A program made the position numbers and the translations under genes. The notes under the pieces are model-generated. The model searched no databases and was not told the DNA's origin. It saw nothing but the letters and a program-made list of their open reading frames with translations. Positions 1 to 5,686 of a stretch of DNA of 9,507 bases are shown here, in pieces. Within the stretch, counting starts at the first letter, position 1; every line of letters starts with the position of its first letter. Where the stretch lies: the NCBI GenBank assembly GCA_002772705.1, contig PFDH01000049.1, positions 1-9,507 of the forward strand, read 5' to 3'. The stretch comes from Candidatus Pacebacteria bacterium CG10_big_fil_rev_8_21_14_0_10_44_11 (GTDB lineage Bacteria > Patescibacteriota > Microgenomatia > UBA1400 > PJMF01).

Positions 1-1
1 T

Positions 2-688
2 ATCTTTTTGTCAGATTATTGGTTTATGCCAATGCTTGTTGGACTCTACGTGCTAACACCTCTGTTTCGAAAAATCGTCAGCTCCACCGCTAACTTTTCA
101 TATATTTTTTTAGTCTGGTTCGGAGTTGTTTCAATTTTGCCAGCACTCTTTTTGGGAGAACTTTTTCCAGGATCAAGTTCCGCTGGCCTGCTTAACTTAA
201 CGATTAGTTTTGCTGGCTATTATTTGTTGGGCTTTTGGCTCTGGCAACAAAAAAATCAGTTATTCAACTCAACATGGTTGGTGGTTTCCGTAATTGCCAG
301 TGCGACATGCTACCTGCTTATTGCACAATTGACCAAAACCGACCCCAATCGCCTCTTTTTTTCACTCCAAGACTACTTTTCACCAGCAATAGTGATTGGC
401 TCAGTCTCGATGTTTTTACTTTTTATCAAAAACCACCAGGCAAAACAGCTTGGACCGTCAAAAAATATCCTTCAACGGCTGGGCAGGATGACCTACGGCG
501 TGTTTCTGAGCCACATTCTGATCATTCAGCTGCTGGTTGCAACTTGGCAATCTACGAACAGTCAAACGGGTTGGCAGTTTTCGATCGGAATTAACTGGAT
601 TATCAGAGCGGGATTAATCTATATACTAAGCTATCTATTAATTTTCGGACTCCAGAAGATTCCCAAGCTACAGTCACTAATTACCTAA
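2..688 (+). CDS. Acyltransferase-3 family membrane protein (5'-truncated by window edge)
   Basis: This is the C-terminal part of a polytopic membrane O-acyltransferase (OafA/WecH type, acyltransferase family 3). Such enzymes transfer acetyl or other acyl groups onto cell-surface sugars or lipids. Reading is open from base 2 and the TTG at 8 lies inside the frame, so the true start is upstream. About 228 residues remain of a family usually 330-390 long, so the catalytic N-terminal helices are outside the window. What is visible: a SDYWFMPMLVGLYVLTPLF stretch like the family's W-F-x-x-x-L-x-x-Y-x-x-x-P segment, about six or seven hydrophobic helices separated by short loops, and near the C-terminus an R-M-T-Y-G-V-F-L-S-H motif (about nt 485-514) matching the family's late Y-G-x-Y-L-x-H signature. 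The TAA stop lies 3 nt before greA, suggesting co-transcription. The family call is fairly secure; the substrate is unknown. Confidence 0.82.
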   Translation: MFLSDYWFMPMLVGLYVLTPLFRKIVSSTANFSYIFLVWFGVVSILPALFLGELFPGSSSAGLLNLTISFAGYYLLGFWLWQQKNQLFNSTWLVVSVIASATCYLLIAQLTKTDPNRLFFSLQDYFSPAIVIGSVSMFLLFIKNHQAKQLGPSKNILQRLGRMTYGVFLSHILIIQLLVATWQSTNSQTGWQFSIGINWIIRAGLIYILSYLLIFGLQKIPKLQSLIT

Positions 689-691
689 CCC

Positions 692-1162
692 ATGCAACAA
701 CTAACCAATCTTCAAATTACTTTTACACCGGCAGCAATCGAGCAAATGAAGGCCGAGCAAGAACGATACAAGCAAGAACGGGTTGAGGTCATGGAACGAC
801 TAAAAACTGCCCGAGAAATGGGAGACCTCTCAGAAAATGGAGCCTACAAATACGCCAAGTTTGAACTGGGTAGGATCAGTCGACAACTGAAGTACCTATC
901 GTCAATGCTAGAAAATGCTGTCCCTCAGGATAAACCAATAAACAGTCAGGTGGTGGGTTTTGGGTCCCAGGTCACGATTAAATCTGATTCTGATCAACAC
1001 AGTTTTACAATGGTCAATCAATTTGAATCCGACCTAACCGCTAACAAGTTATCGTTGCAAAGCCCGCTTGGAACCGCTTTAGTTGGTAAAAGTGCTGGTG
1101 ACCAAATTAGTGTTGACACACCTTCAGGAACTCTGCAGTATACAATTGTTGGAGTGAAGTAA
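692..1162 (+). CDS. greA: Transcription elongation factor GreA
   Basis: GreA binds the secondary channel of RNA polymerase and stimulates cleavage of the backtracked transcript, rescuing stalled complexes in the cytoplasm. At 156 residues it has the usual family length. Residues about 13-80 form the antiparallel coiled coil. Its tip carries A-R-E-M-G-D-L-S-E-N, with the catalytic acidic pair at D45 and E48. Residues about 85-156 form the FKBP-like C-terminal domain, ending in S-P-L-G-T-A-L-V-G-K and D-T-P-S-G-T-L-Q-Y-T-I-V-G-V, both close to family consensus. The ATG is the first in frame, 3 nt after the upstream stop. No Shine-Dalgarno sequence precedes it, so translation may be coupled to the acyltransferase gene or be SD-independent. 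GreA and GreB share this fold; the acidic tip and general match favour GreA. The next real gene begins 90 nt downstream on the same strand. Confidence 0.95.
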   Translation: MQQLTNLQITFTPAAIEQMKAEQERYKQERVEVMERLKTAREMGDLSENGAYKYAKFELGRISRQLKYLSSMLENAVPQDKPINSQVVGFGSQVTIKSDSDQHSFTMVNQFESDLTANKLSLQSPLGTALVGKSAGDQISVDTPSGTLQYTIVGVK

Positions 1163-1252
1163 GTATGAAACAACAACTAAACCAGCTAACGCCAACTGAC
1201 ACCAGACATTGTGTTAACTCAGTTTCACTCAAATTCCAACCAGAAAGTTAAG

Positions 1253-1582
1253 ATGCCAGTACAAAAATACAAAAAGTACTACACACTGATGTTTGATCAA
1301 AACAAGGAGTTGTTTGACCATTTTGCAAAAATTCATCACGGCTACCAGGCTGATCCTTCGGCTTGGTCTGATCAATTTCACCAAGTTGGCCAAGATATTA
1401 AAGACGTGATGAGAGATTGGGAACGCCGGCTGTGCAGCGGAACCGAACGTGGACACTATGCGCAGTACTCATCAAAATTAGCCGAAAAGTTTTGGCTAGA
1501 AATTAAACAAGAGTTCCCTTTAATTGATGAGGTTGGCCTGATCAAGAAACAACTAGCTCACTCAAGGTTGCTTAAAAAATAA
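1253..1582 (+). CDS. Small conserved-looking protein of unknown function (CPR-type hypothetical)
   Basis: This encodes about 109 residues with no recognised catalytic motif. It is rich in aromatic and charged residues: K-Y-K-K-Y-Y at the N-terminus, then alternating amphipathic helical segments, a D-W-E-R-R-L-C motif near the middle (about nt 1415-1438), a G-H-Y-A-Q-Y segment, and L-A-E-K-F-W followed by E-F-P-L-I-D-E-V-G near the end. There is no signal peptide or membrane helix, so it is probably a soluble, mostly helical cytoplasmic protein. From memory, the K-Y-K-K-Y-Y, D-W-E-x-R-L-C and L-A-E-K-F-W pattern recurs in uncharacterised proteins of Microgenomates and related CPR bacteria; I could not check this. 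I chose the ATG at 1253, where a weak AGAAAG lies 6 nt upstream. An in-frame GTG at 1211 would add 14 residues. It is likely co-transcribed with greA. The single cysteine sits in the D-W-E-R-R-L-C motif. Confidence 0.75.
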   Translation: MPVQKYKKYYTLMFDQNKELFDHFAKIHHGYQADPSAWSDQFHQVGQDIKDVMRDWERRLCSGTERGHYAQYSSKLAEKFWLEIKQEFPLIDEVGLIKKQLAHSRLLKK

Positions 1583-1587
1583 GCCTT
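1564..1587. terminator. Weak possible bidirectional hairpin between convergent genes
   Basis: GCTTA at 1570-1574 pairs with TAAGC at 1580-1584 around an A5 loop. AAG (1564-1566) can pair with CTT (1585-1587) if a 3-nt bulge is allowed. The structure overlaps both stop codons of the convergent genes on either side. It is AT-rich, short and lacks a clear T-tract, so termination is only a possibility. Confidence 0.2.
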
Positions 1588-2533
1588 AATTGATTAGCAA
1601 CTCTACGATTACAAATCCAAGATACAACAACAATAAAACCGCGCTTTCGCTCCGACTCAGTTTGTTTTTTGACCTCACAAAAAAGTACATTAGAATGAGA
1701 CCAATGGCGATGAAAATAAATCGGTGCGCAAAGTTGTTGGGAATACTAATCCCTTTTTGATAGAAAAGCGTCAGTAGTCCAAACAAAAAGGTGTTGGCGC
1801 TGGCAGAACCCAATAAATCAGCGAAAGCCACCTCGCTTTTCTTCCGGTAGATTGATCGGAATACGATTGACAACTCCGGAATGTTTGTGCCTAGAGCTAC
1901 CGCAATCAAGCTGACAAAGAATGGAGCGATCTGCAGCACGTTTGCCAAGAACACAGTCGACTCAACGATTTGCCTACTCGCCAACACTAGCATCATGATT
2001 CCAACCATAATTTTTGCCAAATCATAATAAGTCGTAGACTTGTGTTTAGTCAGCTTAGTCTTGAGTTTTTCGGCGAAAGCTTTGTGTTTTGAAAAGATGA
2101 AGAAAAGAGCAAGATAGGCGGCAACTGCGACAAAACCTTCCCAAGTTTCTAGCCGCTGGTCACTAATTAAAAAAGTTGGAATAAATGCAACTAGCAACGT
2201 GCTAATCAACACAAAACGATTAATTTGACTGGGGATTTTTAAACCACCATTGGTTAAACCTAAAAGCGGAATAATAAACAAAAAGAGTACTACCACCCCA
2301 CCAATTAGATTGCCAACAAAAATGCCTGGATCACCAGAATTAATTGCCGTCAAGCCAATAATAAACTCGGGCAACGACGTTAGCAGACCTAAAACAAAAA
2401 ATGAAATAGTGAAAGCTGGAAGTCGTAAGTTGGATGCCAGTCTAGAAATAGATGACACCACCAAACCAGCGCCCCACCAAACAACCAGAAAAGAACCAAT
2501 ATACCACAGTAGTGGTAAAAATATTTCTGTCAC
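1586..2533 (-). CDS. CaCA-family cation antiporter (YrbG-like sodium/calcium exchanger)
   Basis: This is an inner-membrane antiporter of the Ca2+:cation antiporter family, 315 residues, near the usual 300-350 for YrbG/NCX_Mj proteins. About ten hydrophobic helices form two inverted halves joined by a charged loop at residues about 148-170. The alpha-1 repeat (about 46-90) contains L-T-S-L-P-E with E56, then G-N-L-I-G at 74-78. The alpha-2 repeat (about 208-252) contains G-T-N-I-P-E with E220, then D-L-L-G-S at 239-243. The two glutamates match the central ion ligands E54 and E213 of NCX_Mj. Other ligands differ: the alpha-1 G-S-N-x-x-N tail is G-G-V-V-V-L, the aspartate matching D240 is N247, and the alpha-2 serine matching S210 is N217. 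Family membership is firm, but the ion carried cannot be read from sequence. The start is GTG at 2533; a later start would damage helix 1. It is divergent from the response regulator gene, 84 bp away. Confidence 0.88.
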   Translation of the reverse strand: MTEIFLPLLWYIGSFLVVWWGAGLVVSSISRLASNLRLPAFTISFFVLGLLTSLPEFIIGLTAINSGDPGIFVGNLIGGVVVLFLFIIPLLGLTNGGLKIPSQINRFVLISTLLVAFIPTFLISDQRLETWEGFVAVAAYLALFFIFSKHKAFAEKLKTKLTKHKSTTYYDLAKIMVGIMMLVLASRQIVESTVFLANVLQIAPFFVSLIAVALGTNIPELSIVFRSIYRKKSEVAFADLLGSASANTFLFGLLTLFYQKGISIPNNFAHRFIFIAIGLILMYFFVRSKNKLSRSESAVLLLLYLGFVIVELLIN

Positions 2534-2578
2534 CCTAGTAGTTAATCACATCGACCAAGAACAAAACTAGTCTTGATT

Positions 2579-2596
2579 TTTTCAGTTGATTTTCAG
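2579..2596 (+). promoter_or_regulatory. Candidate OmpR-family operator: TTTTCAG-N4-TTTTCAG direct repeat
   Basis: TTTTCAG occurs at 2579-2585 and again at 2590-2596, exactly 11 bp apart, within a larger tandem repeat (TTGATTTTTTCAG followed by TTGATTTTCAG, 2573-2596). Winged-helix response regulators of the OmpR/PhoB family bind as head-to-tail dimers on direct repeats with about 11-bp spacing. The repeat lies 9 bp before the TATAAT of the response regulator gene, covering the -35 region, a position suited to activation or autoregulation. That the adjacent regulator is what binds here is inferred. Confidence 0.5.
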
Positions 2597-2605
2597 CAAA
2601 AGGGC

Positions 2606-2611
2606 TATAAT
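2606..2611 (+). promoter_or_regulatory. Consensus -10 box (TATAAT) of the two-component operon, implying a leaderless mRNA
   Basis: A perfect TATAAT ends 6 nt before the ATG at 2618. Transcription normally begins about 7 nt after the -10 box, so the transcript would start at or next to the start codon. No good -35 lies 16-18 bp upstream; the direct repeat occupies that place, which suits an activator-dependent promoter. Confidence 0.6.
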
Positions 2612-2617
2612 AACTTC

Positions 2618-3298
2618 ATGAGAATTTTGGTAGTAGAAGATGAGCATCGGATTGCTCAGTCGATTAAAAAAGGTCTTGAACTAGAGCGATATGTGGTTGA
2701 CGTCGCATACACCGGCACCGAGGGCTATGACATGGCCAGTGCTGAAAGCTACGACGTGGTTATTTTGGACAGGATGTTACCCGAAATGGATGGCATCACC
2801 ATTTGTAAAAGTCTTCGTCAAGAGAATAATCATGTGCTGATTCTTTTACTGACCGCCAAAAGCCAGACCAGTGACAAAGTTGATGGGCTCAACGCCGGCG
2901 CTGACGATTACTTAACCAAACCATTTTCATTCGAAGAGCTACTAGCCAGAATTAGAGCCCTCAGCAGGCGACCATCAAAAATGCTTCAGTCTGTGCTTAA
3001 AGTTGCTGATTTAGAACTGATCGCTGAAACTTTCGAAGTCAGACGTGATCACAAGCCGATCCAACTTTCCAGCAAAGAATATGCTCTCTTGGAATACATG
3101 ATGAGGCACCCCAATACAACTCTAACCAAACAACAGTTGATTGATCGCGTTTGGAACTATGAATCAGATATACTACCAAACACGATCGAGGTGTACATCA
3201 AAAACTTGCGAGGCAAAATTGATGCGCCATTCAAAAATAAGCCGCCACTGATTCAAACCGTTCGCGGTTTTGGCTACAAGATTGGGGATAATGTTTAA
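2618..3298 (+). CDS. OmpR/PhoB-family DNA-binding response regulator
   Basis: This is the cytoplasmic output half of a two-component system, 226 residues, standard for the family. Residues 1-120 form the receiver domain: acidic pocket E7-D8, phosphoacceptor D51 in I-L-D-R-M-L-P, switch T79 in L-L-T-A-K, and K101 in T-K-P-F. Residues about 130-226 form the winged-helix domain, with L-S-S-K-E-Y-A-L-L-E-Y, then R-V-W-N-Y, T-I-E-V-Y-I-K-N-L-R-G-K-I and T-V-R-G-F-G-Y-K-I, all typical of OmpR-type effectors. All phosphorylation residues are present. I place the start at ATG 2618 because receiver homology begins at M-R-I-L-V-V-E-D; an upstream TTG at 2573 would put the promoter inside the gene. The 3' end overlaps the kinase gene by 8 bp, so the two are one operon and presumably cognate. 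The target genes are unknown; the operator-like repeat upstream suggests autoregulation. Confidence 0.95.
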   Translation: MRILVVEDEHRIAQSIKKGLELERYVVDVAYTGTEGYDMASAESYDVVILDRMLPEMDGITICKSLRQENNHVLILLLTAKSQTSDKVDGLNAGADDYLTKPFSFEELLARIRALSRRPSKMLQSVLKVADLELIAETFEVRRDHKPIQLSSKEYALLEYMMRHPNTTLTKQQLIDRVWNYESDILPNTIEVYIKNLRGKIDAPFKNKPPLIQTVRGFGYKIGDNV

Positions 3299-4331
3299 AT
3301 CCGCACGAATAAAATTAACCCTTTGGTACCTGATGATCATAATGCTCATCAGTTTAGCCTTCAGTGCCGCTATCTATGAAGTCCTTACGTTAGAGCTTGG
3401 TCGATTTTCAAGAAGAAACACTTCTCGGATAGAAAGCCGACTCCAAGACTGCATTCAGTCAAATTCTCAACCGTGTTTTGTGCCCCCTCCACTGATTGCC
3501 ACGCTTGAAAATATTGAACTGGTGGAAGAAACCAAAAACCGGATAATTACCAGTTTAATTGAAATCAATCTTGCCATTTTGATTTTTGCCGGAGGGTTAG
3601 GCTATGTCTTAGCCGGAAAAACCTTACTGCCGATTCAAGAAATGGTGCTTGAACAGGGTCGATTCATTACTGACGCCTCTCACGAACTAAAAACACCACT
3701 CACTTCACTAAAAACTGCGCTCGAAGTGCACTTGCGAAATAAAAAGCGCACTCAAAAGGAAGCTGATCTGTTGGTTAAAGACAGCATCACTGACGTTAAT
3801 AAGTTGCAGCGCTTATCCGAATCATTATTAGAGTTGGCTAGTTTCCAAGCCGTAAATGGCAACAGTCACCATCAGTCACTTTCTTTGACTGAAGTGGTAA
3901 ATGAAGCGGTTAAAACTGTCAGTGCTTTTGCTCGAAAGAAACATATTAGTCTCTCAGTACAAAAGTCAGAGGATATACAGCTGCATGGTGCGAGTGAAAA
4001 GTTAACCCAACTACTGGTGATACTGCTTGATAACGCGATTAAATACAGTCCCCATAGAACAAAAATTGAGGTAAGTCTGAGCAAAAAAGCTGACACAGCA
4101 AAAGTAAGTATCACCGACCATGGTCAGGGAATTGCCCAAGAGCATTTACCCCACATTTTTAAACGTTTTTACCGAGGGAATCAATCTCGGACTGAATCAG
4201 GGAGTTATGGTTTGGGTCTAGCCATCGCTCAACAAATTGTCAAGTCACACCATGGTTCAATTGCCGTCAATAGCCAAGTGGACAAGGGTACAACGTTTGT
4301 TGTTTGCCTTCCGATAAAAAAAGCTAGTTAA
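3291..4331 (+). CDS. Membrane sensor histidine kinase, partner of the preceding response regulator
   Basis: This HisKA-type kinase has 346 residues from ATG 3291. It contains two membrane helices (about 12-34 and 86-108) flanking an extracytoplasmic segment of about 50 residues with two cysteines, C54 and C62, and a P-P-P. After TM2 only about 22 residues precede the DHp domain, so there is no full HAMP domain. The phospho-accepting H131 lies in D-A-S-H-E-L-K-T-P-L. The ATPase domain shows the N box L-L-D-N-A-I-K-Y-S-P (N248), G1 D-H-G-Q-G-I, F box F-K-R-F-Y-R-G and G2 Y-G-L-G-L-A-I-A (G307, G309), so it appears fully active. The ATG lies inside the regulator's last codons, preceded by GGGGAT, which may serve as a weak ribosome site; translational coupling is likely. 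The tiny sensor loop argues for sensing at or in the membrane, possibly through the cysteine pair. The signal is not identifiable. Confidence 0.95.
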   Translation: MFKSARIKLTLWYLMIIMLISLAFSAAIYEVLTLELGRFSRRNTSRIESRLQDCIQSNSQPCFVPPPLIATLENIELVEETKNRIITSLIEINLAILIFAGGLGYVLAGKTLLPIQEMVLEQGRFITDASHELKTPLTSLKTALEVHLRNKKRTQKEADLLVKDSITDVNKLQRLSESLLELASFQAVNGNSHHQSLSLTEVVNEAVKTVSAFARKKHISLSVQKSEDIQLHGASEKLTQLLVILLDNAIKYSPHRTKIEVSLSKKADTAKVSITDHGQGIAQEHLPHIFKRFYRGNQSRTESGSYGLGLAIAQQIVKSHHGSIAVNSQVDKGTTFVVCLPIKKAS

Positions 4332-4335
4332 AGTT

Positions 4336-5673
4336 TTATTCAAAAATTTGATTAAGCCGAGTAATTGTCCGCTGCTCGGTGCCTTTATTCCCGTTCTCGC
4401 CACCCTTTTGAAATAAAACGAATTGGGCAACAAGCAGGAGGTTTAACCCAATCAATCCAATCACAAAAGTCAGTGGTAAATACTGTTTTTTTCGTTTCAA
4501 AAAGATTAGAAAGTCGACGGTTAATAAAGCGAAGAATGGCAATGAAGAGATATACATTCTTCCACCATAGGCCGCTGCTGCCCAGCCACCTTGAGCAGTG
4601 ATAATCACTGCCTGGATCAAAAAAAATAACAGTGGATAGACCAGATACTGATTAATTTTTCTTTCGCCCATCAATTTTGAATAAACAAAATAGCAGCTAA
4701 CGACTAATAGGATAGGTGTTCTAACTAACAAGCCAGTGACGGGATCCAGTAAACTACCAAAAAGATACTGCCAACCAAGCTGATGCTGCTCAGTGACAAA
4801 GTTTCTCAAGTAAGTCTGATTGAGCAAGGAATTAAATGTATGCAACCAATGATAAATCAAGGGCAACACGCCAATGCACGTGCCAGAAAGATACAGCAGC
4901 AATTTTGACAAAAGCTGAACGTTCTTAATTTTCTGTTGAGTCAGTTGGATCATCAACTCAAAAATAACCAAGACTATCACTGCGCCATCTTGCAGTCGAT
5001 TCATAATCAGAGCCCCGCTAATCAAACCCAGTAACCAATAATTTTTTTGTTTTGAATTCAGAAAGTTGTAAAAGAACAAACATGACAAAAAAAATGAAGC
5101 AAAGTGAGAGTTGATGACATCAAATGCCCCGTAATAAATTAAATTGGTGGCAAAAAACACCGCTGCCACCGTTAGTCGAGACAAAAGAGTATCTTTTGAA
5201 TACCGACCGACGATTTTTTCTAGGAGAAACAAGCCAAAAATGACGTATGCAATTGCCCCAATCCCCGAGATAATTTGATACAGATCAGAGTATCCCTGTG
5301 TTGGCAAGGCAAAACCAAAACTAGCACCCAATAAACTTAACTGATGAGCCACCAAAAAGAATGGTAATAATAGTACTCCAACTGCTGGACTGTAATGATT
5401 TTCTGCTTTTCCGGTAGCGGTGGTGGCCACAATCTGCACTTTTTCTACAGAAAGTGGTTGTAGGGCATTATTATTTTCTGGGTTGTAAATATGGGTGTAC
5501 TCGTTGGTGTAGTTCCAATCACCATCAATTACCCAACTTCTTAGATGCGCATAGTAGCCAATGCCATCTCCGTACACGGCTTGTCCCGAGACCAAATAGT
5601 GAGTTAAAAAAATTGCACAAGCAGCAAGAAAAATAGCACTATAAAGATATATTTTTCTAATCAAGAGAAACAT
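4336..5673 (-). CDS. Polytopic GT-C-like glycosyltransferase / membrane protein
   Basis: A 445-residue integral membrane protein with about ten or more hydrophobic helices. Its layout resembles GT-C glycosyltransferases (ArnT, PMT and Dol-P-Man-type enzymes), which transfer sugars from a polyprenyl-phosphate donor on the outer face of the membrane. After the first helix (about 8-28) comes Y-G-D-G-I-G-Y-Y-A-H (34-43), where GT-C enzymes carry their acidic D-x-D/D-E-like catalytic residues in the first external loop. That long loop runs to about residue 92 and continues as N-H-Y-S-P-A-V-G-V at 92-100, followed by a long helix. A late Y-G-G-R-M-Y motif (369-374) also faces a loop. The tail is short, charged and cytoplasmic-looking. 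The ATG at 5673 lies 13 bp after the preceding gene's stop, behind a GATGGGCGAG stretch, so both genes are probably one transcript. The family call rests on topology and the first-loop motif; acceptor and sugar are unknown. Confidence 0.7.
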   Translation of the reverse strand: MFLLIRKIYLYSAIFLAACAIFLTHYLVSGQAVYGDGIGYYAHLRSWVIDGDWNYTNEYTHIYNPENNNALQPLSVEKVQIVATTATGKAENHYSPAVGVLLLPFFLVAHQLSLLGASFGFALPTQGYSDLYQIISGIGAIAYVIFGLFLLEKIVGRYSKDTLLSRLTVAAVFFATNLIYYGAFDVINSHFASFFLSCLFFYNFLNSKQKNYWLLGLISGALIMNRLQDGAVIVLVIFELMIQLTQQKIKNVQLLSKLLLYLSGTCIGVLPLIYHWLHTFNSLLNQTYLRNFVTEQHQLGWQYLFGSLLDPVTGLLVRTPILLVVSCYFVYSKLMGERKINQYLVYPLLFFLIQAVIITAQGGWAAAAYGGRMYISSLPFFALLTVDFLIFLKRKKQYLPLTFVIGLIGLNLLLVAQFVLFQKGGENGNKGTEQRTITRLNQIFE

Positions 5674-5686
5674 ACTCGCCCATCAA

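Noticed and set aside
8..10. TTG as the start of the acyltransferase gene
   Set aside because: The frame is open to the window edge and the family needs over 100 more N-terminal residues, so the gene is truncated by the window.
235..594. Overlapping open frame inside the acyltransferase gene
   Set aside because: Its translation has no family features and it lies wholly within a supported gene in another frame. The same holds for open frames at 1229-1456, 2250-2570, 3872-4114, 4365-4601, 5454-5636, 7791-7979 and 8815-9000.
2573..2617. Extended N-terminus of the response regulator from TTG 2573
   Set aside because: It would place the direct repeat and TATAAT inside the coding region, and receiver homology starts exactly at ATG 2618.
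3270..3290. TTG 3270 as start of the histidine kinase
   Set aside because: It adds seven non-homologous residues deep inside the regulator gene; ATG 3291 gives a normal 8-bp overlap.
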